From Anaerolineae bacterium (GTDB taxonomy: Bacteria > Chloroflexota > Anaerolineae > B4-G1 > SLSP01): DNA of 64,000 bases. The DNA is taken from assembly GCA_026645815.1 (NCBI GenBank), contig JAPKMR010000005.1, positions 1-64,000 on the forward strand, written 5' to 3'. Numbering within the stretch: position 1 is the stretch's first letter; each line of letters opens with the position of its first letter. The notes under the pieces are model-generated. The model did no database searches, was not told the origin of the DNA, and saw nothing but the letters and a program-made list of their open reading frames with translations. A program made the position numbers and the translations under genes. Shown here one piece after another: positions 1 to 7,361 of the stretch.

Positions 1-236
1 TGGTCGCCCAGGCGCGCCTGCACCGCATTGCGGATGCGCTGCGCCAGGTCGGCAGAGGCAGGTTCCTGGGAAGGTGCTGCGGCGGCGCCGGCATTCGGCA
101 GCAATGTTACCCCCAGCTCGCGTGCTTTTTCGCGGGCGAGGTCGGTGAGGACGATGTCGTTGTTGACCTCGAGCGACCGGACGCCACGCTTCACCAAGTC
201 TTTGATGTCGTTCTCGGTAATGAATCTTCTCGGCAT
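1..236 (-). CDS. Small microcompartment-locus protein (partial, 3' end off the window)
   Basis: The reading frame starts at the ATG at 236 and runs off the left edge, so only 78 N-terminal residues are seen. It opens with MPRRFITENDIKDLV, continues with a basic/acidic segment and the phrase LTDLAREKARELGVTLLP, then an Ala/Pro-rich linker and a predicted amphipathic helix (LAQRIRNAVQARLGD). Linker-plus-helix arrangements like this resemble encapsulation peptides of BMC cargo. It lies about 50 bp downstream of the aldehyde dehydrogenase on the same strand and is probably the next gene of the BMC operon. I recognise the N-terminal phrase as typical of small proteins in BMC loci but know no proven activity. 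No shell hexamer gene is visible; those would lie beyond base 1. Confidence 0.6.
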   Translation of the reverse strand, partial: MPRRFITENDIKDLVKRGVRSLEVNNDIVLTDLAREKARELGVTLLPNAGAAAAPSQEPASADLAQRIRNAVQARLGD

Positions 237-284
237 GGTGTGCTCCTTCAAGCAACGGTAAGTCGAGCGGCGTTCCGCAGGCGC

Positions 285-1763
285 TTATGCCGCCTGTAGA
301 ATGCGCTGGACGATCTCCCGAACGCGCTGTTCCAGGGCCTCGGGTGAGGGCGCGGCTGCCGGAGCGCCTGCGGCGTTGGCGCCGGGAAGCTGCCCCTCTG
401 TCAGCGCCTCCGGCGGCGGGCTGGACATTTCGTACGCCAGACGTTTGATGTTGAGCAGGTGCGTGGCGGTGATGTTATCGCCCGTGATCGAACCGCCGAC
501 CCCGCCCGACCCGAGGGTCAGTGAAGGCATCAGTCCGGTGGTCAACCCGAGCGCGCCCAGGGTGCCCATGGTGTTGGCGAGGATGCGGAAGACGGGCTTT
601 TCCAGGGCGAAGTTGAGCACCACGCGTCCATCCTCGGCGTGGATGATTTGCGTGTGCCCCAGACCGCCCGCTTCGATGAGCGCCAGGGAGATCTCGCAGC
701 CCTGTTCCCAGCCCTCAGCCTCATACCAGGCGAGTACCGTGGTCAGTTTCTCGTGTGAAAGAGGCTCGGTGGGACCTATCTGCGCCAGCGGCGCGACCAG
801 GACGCGGGTTTCTGCGGGCACGGTGAAGCCCGCGGCTTCTGCGACAAAGGGCGCGGATTTGGCTACGACCGCCGTGTTCATGCTGCCATCGGGGTGGAAG
901 AGCAGGTGTCGCAGGGCGGCAGTCTCCTGCTCGCGGGTGAAATAGGCGCCCTCCTGGCGCAGGAGCTCCGCCAAACGCCGGGCGATGGGTTTATCGGCGA
1001 CGATGGCTTGCTCCGAGGCGCAGATGGTGGAGTAATCGAAGGCTTTGGAGGCCACGATGTAGCGGGCGGCGCGCTCGAGATTGGCGCTGCGGTCCACGTA
1101 GACGGGCACGTTGCCCGGTCCCACGCCATAGGCGGGCTTGCCGATGGCGTGGGCGGCGCGGACCATCGCCGCGCCCCCGGTGGCGAGAATCAGCGCGGTG
1201 CGGCGGTGCGAGAGCAGTGCCTGGGTGCCGGGCAGGCTAATCTGCTGCATGCAACTGAGCAAGCCCTTGGGCGCGCCGGCATTCTCTGCAGCGACGGCGA
1301 GAGCCTGCACCGCCTGGTGGGTGCAGCGCGCGGCTGAAGGGTGGGGCGCGATGACGATGGCGTTGCGCGCCTTGACGGCAATCAGGGCTTTGAAGATGGC
1401 GGTGGAGGTGGGGTTGGTGGAGGGGGTGAGGGCAGCAATCACGCCCAGGGACCAGGCGATTTCGTAGAGGTGGCGGGAAGGGTCGTTCCGGATGATACCG
1501 GCGGTGCGCAGGGGTTGAATGCTCTCCCAGACGCCGCGCGAGGCGAACTCGTTCTTGAGCTGCTTGTGCGCGGCGACGCCAAAGCCGGTCTCTTCTTGCG
1601 CCAGGTGTCCGAGGCGCGCCGCGGCGTGAAAACCCGCTTCAGCCATGGCAGCGCAGACCCGGTCTACCTGCACCTGGGTCGCGTGGCGCCAGCTTTGCCA
1701 GGCGGTATGCGCCTGTTCGGCGAGGTCGCGCGCTTCTTGTATGGAAGAAAGGTCTTTATCCAA
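285..1763 (-). CDS. CoA-acylating aldehyde dehydrogenase, BMC-associated (EutE/PduP-like)
   Basis: This 492-residue protein is an aldehyde dehydrogenase of the EutE/PduP branch, expected to oxidise an aldehyde to its acyl-CoA with NAD+ inside a microcompartment. Visible marks are the STNPTSTAIFKA segment (residues 115-126), the GVGPGNVP loop near 213 and the catalytic cysteine in YSTICASEQ (C248). A Pro/Ala-rich linker near residues 455-472 leads to a C-terminal amphipathic helix (EALEQRVREIVQRIL), which looks like an encapsulation peptide. The gene lies 12 bp downstream of the pentameric shell gene and shares the operon with deoC, whose product acetaldehyde is the obvious substrate. The family is certain; substrate and encapsulation are inference. 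Confidence 0.92.
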   Translation of the reverse strand: MDKDLSSIQEARDLAEQAHTAWQSWRHATQVQVDRVCAAMAEAGFHAAARLGHLAQEETGFGVAAHKQLKNEFASRGVWESIQPLRTAGIIRNDPSRHLYEIAWSLGVIAALTPSTNPTSTAIFKALIAVKARNAIVIAPHPSAARCTHQAVQALAVAAENAGAPKGLLSCMQQISLPGTQALLSHRRTALILATGGAAMVRAAHAIGKPAYGVGPGNVPVYVDRSANLERAARYIVASKAFDYSTICASEQAIVADKPIARRLAELLRQEGAYFTREQETAALRHLLFHPDGSMNTAVVAKSAPFVAEAAGFTVPAETRVLVAPLAQIGPTEPLSHEKLTTVLAWYEAEGWEQGCEISLALIEAGGLGHTQIIHAEDGRVVLNFALEKPVFRILANTMGTLGALGLTTGLMPSLTLGSGGVGGSITGDNITATHLLNIKRLAYEMSSPPPEALTEGQLPGANAAGAPAAAPSPEALEQRVREIVQRILQAA

Positions 1764-1775
1764 CGCTATCCGGGT

Positions 1776-2069
1776 CTATGCTGATTTTTGGAAGGCGATT
1801 GCGCCATCAACTTCGAGCGTGTCAATGATCGCCATAATGACGGCATCCACGGGCGTGTCTTTGGTGAACTCGGTCTGCCGGGCAGAAGAACCGGCGGCGG
1901 TGAGGACGAGGTCGCCCGCGCCGGCATCTACGGTATCAATGGCGACGTAGGGTTTGCCGAAGGGCGCGCCGTGCTCGTCGGTCTGGCGCAGGATGAGCAA
2001 CTTGCGACCGGTCAGTTTGGGGTCTTTGATCGTAGCGACGGTGGTGCCGATAACTTTGGCAATGAGCAT
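1776..2069 (-). CDS. BMC pentameric vertex shell protein (EutN/CcmL family, BMC-P)
   Basis: The 97-residue product has the full length and features of the EutN/CcmL family: the N-terminal MLIAKVIGTTVATIKDP strand, the central KLLILR and VAIDTVDAGAGDLVL segments, and the C-terminal DAVIMAIIDTLEV strand. Proteins of this family form the pentamers that cap the twelve vertices of a bacterial microcompartment. It lies between deoC (71 bp upstream) and the aldehyde dehydrogenase (12 bp downstream), which directly supports assignment of the neighbouring enzymes to a BMC. It is the only shell component visible in the window. Confidence 0.95.
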   Translation of the reverse strand: MLIAKVIGTTVATIKDPKLTGRKLLILRQTDEHGAPFGKPYVAIDTVDAGAGDLVLTAAGSSARQTEFTKDTPVDAVIMAIIDTLEVDGAIAFQKSA

Positions 2070-2140
2070 GCGTGTTCTCCTTCGCGTTAGCCGCGTCCCG
2101 GTTCCCGCCCCTTTCCCACCTGTGGGACAAAAGGGGGGGG

Positions 2141-3061
2141 CTAATAGCTCTTGTGGGCGGATTCGGCGGCGGGTTGGGCGGCGCTGGGTCCCTGGATGAT
2201 TTTGACGCCGGCGCTGGCGCCGATGCGGGTGGCGCCCGCCTTGATCATGCTGGCGGCATCCTCGTAGGTGCGGACTCCGCCCGACGCTTTGACGCCGATA
2301 TCGGGTCCGACGACGCGGCGCATGAGCTCGACATCGTGTACGGTCGCCCCGCCGCCGCCAAAACCGGTCGAGGTCTTGACGAAATCCGCCCCGGCTTCTT
2401 TGCAGATCATGCAGGCGATGGTCTTATCTTCATCGTTCAGCAGGGCGGTTTCCAGGATGACTTTGACGAGTGCCCCGCGGGCGTGCGCCGCTTTGACGAC
2501 GCCGTAGATATCGCGGGCGACGGTTTCCAGGTCGCGCGCCTTGAGCGCGCCGATGTTGATCACCATGTCAATCTCGGTGGCGCCCTGTTCGATGGCGTTG
2601 ACCGCTTCGAAGGCTTTGACCTCGCTGGCGGTAGCGCCGAGGGGGAAACCGATGACGGTGCAGACTTTGACCGGTGTGCCCTGGAGCAGCTGGGCGCAAA
2701 GTTTGACCCAGGTGGGGTTGACACAGACGGAGGCGAAGGTGTGCTTGCGCGCCTCGAAGCAGAGCTGGGCGATTTCGTCCGGAGTGGCATCCGGCTTGAG
2801 CAGGGTGTGGTCAATCATGCGCGCCAGACTGCCATCCTGCGGAATCATGCCGAGAGAGGAGGAGAGCCGTTCGGCGCCCGCATCCACCACTTTGCCTGCC
2901 CGGTCGAAGCAGGTGTGCACGCACAAGCCCTCGGCGCAGTCGGCTTTACACAGCACGCCTGCGGGCGCGGCGGATTGTTGCTCTTGTTCCGCCATAGCGA
3001 TCAAGACTTCACGGGTGATGATTTCGACAAGCTGCTGGACAGTATTGATATCCTGGCTCAT
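2141..3061 (-). CDS. deoC: Deoxyribose-phosphate aldolase with N-terminal BMC extension
   Basis: The product (306 residues) is a class I aldolase cleaving 2-deoxyribose-5-phosphate to acetaldehyde and glyceraldehyde-3-phosphate. The TIM-barrel core starts near residue 80 ([10 protein letters not shown]). It carries EIDMVINIG (D165), the VKVILE lysine (K200) and the Schiff-base lysine in [14 protein letters not shown] (K229). Compared with ordinary DeoC (about 220-260 residues) it has an N-terminal extension: an amphipathic helix (residues 6-25, encapsulation-peptide-like), a short linker and a four-cysteine stretch (C38, C42, C47, C51; spacing C-x3-C-x4-C-x3-C). Acetaldehyde would feed the aldehyde dehydrogenase two genes downstream. 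The function of the Cys motif is unknown. Confidence 0.95.
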   Translation of the reverse strand: MSQDINTVQQLVEIITREVLIAMAEQEQQSAAPAGVLCKADCAEGLCVHTCFDRAGKVVDAGAERLSSSLGMIPQDGSLARMIDHTLLKPDATPDEIAQLCFEARKHTFASVCVNPTWVKLCAQLLQGTPVKVCTVIGFPLGATASEVKAFEAVNAIEQGATEIDMVINIGALKARDLETVARDIYGVVKAAHARGALVKVILETALLNDEDKTIACMICKEAGADFVKTSTGFGGGGATVHDVELMRRVVGPDIGVKASGGVRTYEDAASMIKAGATRIGASAGVKIIQGPSAAQPAAESAHKSY

Positions 3062-3087
3062 GTCCCCCTCTTCCCTGGTTGGAATGG

Positions 3088-3681
3088 TTATTTGGTATAC
3101 AGCTTTTCTACGGCGATGATTTTATCCACGCGGCGCTGGTGGCGCCCGCCGCCGAAGGGCGTGGCAAGCCACACGGTGACGATTTGTTTGGCGAGCGCGA
3201 CGCCAATCAGCCCGGCGCCCAGGGTGAGCACGTTGGTATCGTTGTGCTCGCGGCTGTTGACGGCGGAGGCGTAGTCGTAGGCGAGTCCGGCGCGCACGCC
3301 GGGGACTTTGTTCGCGACGATGCAGCTGCCGATGCCCGCGCCATCCACGATGATGCCGCGCCAGGCGGCGCCGCTGCTCACGGCTTTGGCGACGTCGTGT
3401 GCCAGGTCGGGGTAATCCACGGCGTCTTTGCTGTGGGTGCCAACATCCATGACCTCGTAGCCGAGGGCGGCGACCTCTTTTTTGAGGAGCTCTTTGAGCT
3501 CGTAGCCGCCGTGGTCCGCGCCGAGCGCCACGACCTTTTTAGGCGCGGAGGCGCCTACGGGCGGGGCGGCAGGGGCAGGCGCGCTTGCCGGGGCTGATTG
3601 TCCGAGCATCTGCGCGACCACACTCCGGACGATGGACTGGATTTCGTCATCGGTCAGGTTGGTGTTCTTGGATGTGCTCAT
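3088..3681 (-). CDS. rpiB: RpiB/LacAB-family sugar-phosphate isomerase with BMC-targeting N-terminus
   Basis: The ATG at 3681 is chosen over a longer frame because the upstream extension would translate the palindrome at 3746-3790. The 197-residue protein starts with an amphipathic helix ([16 protein letters not shown], residues 11-26) and an Ala/Pro linker, a typical encapsulation-peptide layout. The RpiB domain follows: [10 protein letters not shown] (54-63), [13 protein letters not shown] near 124-136 and [14 protein letters not shown]. The position of the catalytic cysteine of classical RpiB (ICGxGIG) is Asp here (VDGAGIG, D113). It is the first gene of the BMC operon, 26 bp before deoC. 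It probably interconverts a pentose phosphate for the aldolase branch; the exact substrate is not shown by sequence. Confidence 0.9.
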   Translation of the reverse strand: MSTSKNTNLTDDEIQSIVRSVVAQMLGQSAPASAPAPAAPPVGASAPKKVVALGADHGGYELKELLKKEVAALGYEVMDVGTHSKDAVDYPDLAHDVAKAVSSGAAWRGIIVDGAGIGSCIVANKVPGVRAGLAYDYASAVNSREHNDTNVLTLGAGLIGVALAKQIVTVWLATPFGGGRHQRRVDKIIAVEKLYTK

Positions 3682-3745
3682 GAAAGTATTATGTGCCGTA
3701 AGGGGGGAATTGTCAAGCCAAAGGCCAAAGGGGGGGCAGAAGGAA

Positions 3746-3790
3746 ATTGATTTTTGGCGGCGGGGTGAAGTCCCGCCGCCAAAAATCAAT
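3746..3790. repeat. Palindromic element with perfect 19-bp arms (family member H1)
   Basis: The arms ATTGATTTTTGGCGGCGGG (3746-3764) and their exact complement (3772-3790) enclose a 7-nt loop. The element lies between the DUF6398 stop (3797) and the rpiB start (3681). Its T-rich/GC-rich/A-rich symmetry would allow termination in both directions. The inner 16 bp of each arm are identical to those of the element at 22276-22313. Confidence 0.9.
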
Positions 3791-3796
3791 CGAGGG

Positions 3797-4321
3797 TTAC
3801 GGTTGTGGTTTCGGGGCGCCGGGAATGTAGGGAATCAGCCCTTTGGCATAGGCGATTTCCTGAATGTTTCGCGGCATATAGCGCGCATCCACAATGAGGC
3901 CATCTACTTGTATCATCCACGCCATAGGGTTGTTGCCTATCTGACTGGGCAGGCACCAGTCGGGATCGAACTGTGACATGCCGAACATATCGCGAATCTG
4001 CTTGGCTTTGTTCGCGCCGCTGCTTTTGCTGACCCCAAAGGCTCCACAGAGTTCATCGGCGGTTGTATGCGGGGTCTGGCTCTTATCGAACAGGAAGTTG
4101 ACGGTTCCTAAGGCGTAGACGATGCCGCAAGCCCAAATGTTGTGTGCCCCACGCACCAGGGGTGAGGGGCGTTTGCGCGCCAGCGCCGCTGCCAGCTCGC
4201 GGCACAAGACGGCGTACTCAGCGGTTAAGTATTGCTCGCAGAAGTCGTTGGTGAGGGCGGTGATGCTCTCGTAGATGGGTTGCATGGCTGCGGGCACTTT
4301 TTCGGATCGTTGTTTGATCAT
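3797..4321 (-). CDS. DUF6398 domain-containing protein
   Basis: The start at 4321 (MIKQRSEKVPAAMQPIYE) has a GGGAG ribosome-binding site about 8 nt upstream; the longer frame from 4462 has none and overlaps the restriction gene. The 174-residue protein matches what I know as DUF6398: helical N-terminus, ACGIVYALGTVNFLFDKSQTP in the middle, a helix-turn-helix-like TTADELCGAFGVSKSSGANKAKQI stretch, and MIQVDGLIVDARYMP near the C-terminus. The HTH-like part suggests nucleic-acid binding, but no function is established. It follows the PstI-type endonuclease by 65 bp on the same strand and may travel with the restriction-modification operon. Confidence 0.75.
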   Translation of the reverse strand: MIKQRSEKVPAAMQPIYESITALTNDFCEQYLTAEYAVLCRELAAALARKRPSPLVRGAHNIWACGIVYALGTVNFLFDKSQTPHTTADELCGAFGVSKSSGANKAKQIRDMFGMSQFDPDWCLPSQIGNNPMAWMIQVDGLIVDARYMPRNIQEIAYAKGLIPYIPGAPKPQP

Positions 4322-4386
4322 TTTTATGCTCCCAAAGTGTTTAGTTATCGCAGGTTGCTTCGAGTGCCGGTGGGTGTTGTGCCGAA

Positions 4387-5343
4387 TTAGGGTGTTCTGT
4401 ACGGTCCAAGAAAGCGCTCGCCGTTGAAGTGAATCAGATGCGAGGGGGCATCCGCCACCCATACCTCAGTTTCCCAGGCGATTTCGCTCAAATAATGTCC
4501 CATGATGGCCCGATTTGGGAAGGCAGTTACATAGACCAATCCGATCTTCGATTCGGCGAATAATCTGGAAAGTTCGGCGTGCCTCTTGCTATCAACTGGT
4601 CCGTGACTGGTAACAGACTCCACTAACAGGAGCCAGTTCTCTGCAGTGTAGTGCAACACGACATCTGGCATCTTTCCGTGAGGGTCAACTTTGATTCCCA
4701 GCTCTGCGAGCAACGTCGCGTCGAAATAGCCCCATTTGTCGCCGGTATCTCCGATATACACCAGCACGCTGCCTGGAGCAAACCGTGGGGCGAAGTCTTC
4801 AATGATAGCCCGGATTAGCTCGCTATGCTCGCCTGGGCTAAGGGTGATTTGCTTGTGCGGTGAGATTTTGATTGGAATCCGTTCCTGTTCGCGCGCCATC
4901 GCGTACCGGCTAGCTAATGTCTCGCGTTCTTCCAGGTAAGCCATCAGGTTATCACGCCATTCGGGCGCGCCGAAGGTGCGCAGTAGCGCTAGCGCCGCCG
5001 GTTCGATCTGATAAACGGTTTGGGGGCTATTTACGGGGCGATCTGCTTTGTCTGGGTTGTAGAGTACCAGCCCGGCGCTAATGAACTGATGTATCGTCTG
5101 CCGGCGCACCGTTTCGCGGGTATTCGGCGCATAGTTCTTGTCGTAGTGCTGCTGCGACCATTTCATGATCGGCGTGATGCCAATGAGCGGATCGGCTGCT
5201 TGCGCCCAGGGCTTGCCGGGTGTCAGATCCAGCAAAGCCAGCAGGCAAAGGGCCGAACGCTCGTTCTGTTGTGCGCGTGGCAGGCCTAACGAGGCGAGAA
5301 TCTGGAGTGCAGCTTCAATATAGTCGTTTTTGGCGTCTGTCAT
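4387..5343 (-). CDS. Type II restriction endonuclease, BsuBI/PstI family
   Basis: This 318-residue protein has the N-terminal helical/winged region and C-terminal catalytic domain of the BsuBI/PstI family, whose characterised members cut CTGCAG. The catalytic part reads VLVYIGDTGDKWGYFD, then KMPDVVLHYTAENWLLLVESVTSHGPVDSKRH, which contains the PD...(E)xT-type acidic core of the family, and ends with VYVTAFPNRAIMGHYLSEIAWETEVWVA. It starts inside the methyltransferase stop codon (4-bp overlap), so the two are translationally coupled with modification first. Sequence specificity is inferred from the family; CTGCAG occurs in this window (for example near 1286), as expected if sites are protected by methylation. 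Confidence 0.9.
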   Translation of the reverse strand: MTDAKNDYIEAALQILASLGLPRAQQNERSALCLLALLDLTPGKPWAQAADPLIGITPIMKWSQQHYDKNYAPNTRETVRRQTIHQFISAGLVLYNPDKADRPVNSPQTVYQIEPAALALLRTFGAPEWRDNLMAYLEERETLASRYAMAREQERIPIKISPHKQITLSPGEHSELIRAIIEDFAPRFAPGSVLVYIGDTGDKWGYFDATLLAELGIKVDPHGKMPDVVLHYTAENWLLLVESVTSHGPVDSKRHAELSRLFAESKIGLVYVTAFPNRAIMGHYLSEIAWETEVWVADAPSHLIHFNGERFLGPYRTP

Positions 5344-6824
5344 GAGTTTGGGAATCCGAGTTTGGCATCAATCTGTTCTTGTGTGAGCGCTCCTTGTTGC
5401 ATGGCCCATGTGCCAAGCGCAATCAAAGTGTCACGGTGCGGGTATTTCATTAGCTTGAGGTCGGTTGCGTTGACCTGGGTGTGGCCATTGAAACGCCGGA
5501 AATGCTCGTCTACAGCGGTGGTGTTAAGGAACATGGTTAAGCCTCGGGCGAGAGGTTCCGGCAAACCATGCCTATCGGCGTGAAAGACGTTTAGGTGGTT
5601 CTCGAAGCCGAGCATCGCGGCATCGCCAAATGTGTGCGGGTCTACCACGCTTGCCACGATCCGGCGCTTCTCCTCCTTCGATGAAAAGCGTCGCACAACG
5701 CAATAGAAGCCGGTGGGGTACAGCCACTTTTCGGTGTCGGCATGACGTTCAATAGCGTTAGGTTTCTTCAGTCCCGGGTTGGGCCAGATGGCGCTCTCGC
5801 CGCTGAAGTGCCCTGGATAGAGCAGGGGGACCGTGTTAGGCCCCGGCATGTCGCGCAGGTATTCTTTCACCCTGAAATCAACGACTGGTCCAGTCGAAAC
5901 CTGGATGCCGAGATCGTCTAATGTGTAGTGGATGGCTGGCGACAGTTCGATGGCGTTCAACCCGGGCGACGTCGGTACATGGATGAATCGCTCTGGATCA
6001 TCCGGCAGCACGATTCGCTCAAATGGGTACTCGTGTTCGACAAGGTCGGTGAAGGTGTCATCGCTTGAAGTGGAGACCGTTACAGACCCCTGACGTCCGC
6101 CGCGTTCTAGCAGTATGATAATGTTTTCCTGCAGCACATCGTCATCCTTGAACGCTTTACTGCGCGATTCGAAAAGATGTATATAGTGGATAGCCGCGCG
6201 CTCAAGGATGAAGTCGCGGAATGGGCGGTAGTAGGGACCGTTGCAGAAGCTGCGCGGGATGATGGCAACGATTTGTCCTCCTGGTGCGGCGATGCCCGTT
6301 GCAAGCGCCACAAAGGCCGAGTACAGATTTACGGTTTCAATGCCTGCACGGCGCAAAGCCAGGCGATGCGGGGAATCGCTATGGATCTTTTTGTAGGGCG
6401 GGTTGAGAATTGCATGCGTATAAGGCGCTAGCGGTTTGGCAAACATGCTTCCGGATAGCGACTCAGCCGCCACCTGGATGAAATCCTCGTGATAGATATG
6501 CGCAACAAAATTGCCGCCACGCTGGTATTTAGCCAGCGTCTGTGATAAGTCGCTAGCCAAGGTTTCGTCAATTTCAAAGGCATCTAGCTCCACACGCTGA
6601 AAGTGAAATTCACCCGCTCGCCATCTTTCCAGAAAAGCTGCGGATAGCGAGCCAATGCCTGCGCCTGCGTCCAGTAGGCGGCAGACGCCCTCGCCATCGC
6701 GGAATAGCCCTGCCATAAATACTGCTGTTCTTTGTGGGGTGAGGAACTGACCAAGCAGTGATTTCTTCTTGGCGGTAGTATTTTGGGAAAGGTGAAGTCT
6801 CTTTGCTTCAACGATTGACAACAA
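5340..6824 (-). CDS. N6-adenine DNA methyltransferase of the PstI/BsuBI-type R-M system
   Basis: The methyltransferase has the SAM-binding motif I (LLDAGAGIGSLSAAFL) and the catalytic motif IV NPPYKKI, both typical of N6-adenine enzymes of the Eco57I/PstI group, preceded by GQFLTPQRTAVFMAGLF. TTG at 6824 is taken as the start because an AGGAGG site lies 7 nt before it; the frame stays open to a TTG at 6842, but that would include the Shine-Dalgarno sequence in the coding region. The product would be 494 residues. It is expected to protect the sites cut by the downstream endonuclease. Confidence 0.9.
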   Translation of the reverse strand: MLSIVEAKRLHLSQNTTAKKKSLLGQFLTPQRTAVFMAGLFRDGEGVCRLLDAGAGIGSLSAAFLERWRAGEFHFQRVELDAFEIDETLASDLSQTLAKYQRGGNFVAHIYHEDFIQVAAESLSGSMFAKPLAPYTHAILNPPYKKIHSDSPHRLALRRAGIETVNLYSAFVALATGIAAPGGQIVAIIPRSFCNGPYYRPFRDFILERAAIHYIHLFESRSKAFKDDDVLQENIIILLERGGRQGSVTVSTSSDDTFTDLVEHEYPFERIVLPDDPERFIHVPTSPGLNAIELSPAIHYTLDDLGIQVSTGPVVDFRVKEYLRDMPGPNTVPLLYPGHFSGESAIWPNPGLKKPNAIERHADTEKWLYPTGFYCVVRRFSSKEEKRRIVASVVDPHTFGDAAMLGFENHLNVFHADRHGLPEPLARGLTMFLNTTAVDEHFRRFNGHTQVNATDLKLMKYPHRDTLIALGTWAMQQGALTQEQIDAKLGFPNS

Positions 6825-7025
6825 AGTGGCGCCTCCTGGCAATTGCAGTTGTGCTTAATTTCATTATATAGCTAGCCGTGCAATGCGCTAGTGCTTAGTG
6901 CTTAGGGGGTATAGGACAAAGGGTGTGCTGAACACCCCTTATTGGGGAGTTCAAAGGCCGCTGAGTGAGACAATAATAGGTTCAGACACTTTGGTGCGCC
7001 AAAGGAGCTCAGAGGGAGGTTTTTT

Positions 7026-7068
7026 GTGATTTTCGTGAACGGGGCCGCGCCCCGTTCACGAAAATCAC
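7026..7068. repeat. Palindromic element with perfect 19-bp arms (H2)
   Basis: The arms GTGATTTTCGTGAACGGGG (7026-7044) and the exact complement (7050-7068) flank a 5-nt loop. It belongs by architecture to the T-arm/GC-core/A-arm palindrome family. It lies in a divergent promoter region, where a transcription terminator would not be expected. Confidence 0.9.
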
Positions 7069-7299
7069 ACCCGCAGAAAGAAGATGCAGTTAGTTTGATC
7101 GCTGACGAAAGTTGTTTACAAGATAGCGATCTTATTTTCTCCAATATTCTGTCATATACCCAAGCGAAGGGCGCGTAGCTGTTCAGACTTCCGTCATGAG
7201 GCGCATACTTCGGGCTAAAGCCCGGTAGAAGGGGTGTTTTTCGCTGCCGTTTTGAAACGCACCCCAACGGTCCGCGCATTTGACGTTCTCGCCAATCGG

Positions 7300-7326
7300 G
7301 TTAAGCTTGACGCTTAGCGTCTTAAC
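7300..7326. promoter_or_regulatory. Possible operator dyad upstream of GH3 gene
   Basis: GTTAAG and CTTAAC enclose a second inverted pair, GACGC-TTA-GCGTC, giving a 27-bp nested dyad 36 bp before the GH3 start. It may be an operator or the base of a leader hairpin. No regulator gene is adjacent, so this is suggestive only. Confidence 0.35.
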
Positions 7327-7361
7327 GCAAGTTGCTTGTATGTACATAGGAGATGTTGCCC

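Larger units (their letters stand above)
6825..7361. other. Divergent intergenic region between R-M system and GH3 gene
   Basis: No convincing gene is seen in these 537 bases; minus-strand frames here span palindromes and lack family features. The stretch holds a perfect palindrome (7026-7068), a copy of a GGGG-GTTT...TGAAA-GCACCCC module (about 7229-7267) and a dyad just upstream of the GH3 gene (7300-7326). Both flanking genes start outward, so at least two promoters are expected; I see no strong -35/-10 pair. Confidence 0.6.

Noticed and set aside
1276-1300. Avoidance of CTGCAG as a sign of an active PstI-type system
   Set aside because: CTGCAG occurs in the window (for example near 1286), so no avoidance is visible; protection by methylation is the simpler view.
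301-1784. Several plus-strand ORFs of 100-214 codons
   Set aside because: All are antisense to the aldehyde dehydrogenase gene.
2072-3274. Long plus-strand ORF of 400 codons
   Set aside because: It lies antisense to deoC, whose motifs are unmistakable; its Gly/Asp-rich composition is the usual mirror of a GC-rich gene.
3682-3789. Longer N-terminus for the RpiB-like protein
   Set aside because: The extension would code through palindrome H1, while ATG 3681 begins the conserved targeting helix.
4322-4462. Longer N-terminus for the DUF6398 protein
   Set aside because: No ribosome-binding site, overlap with the endonuclease gene, and a good site exists for ATG 4321.
6902-7279. Minus-strand ORF of 125 codons between the R-M system and GH3
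   Set aside because: It translates a perfect palindrome and a repeat module, and shows no protein-like pattern or ribosome-binding site.
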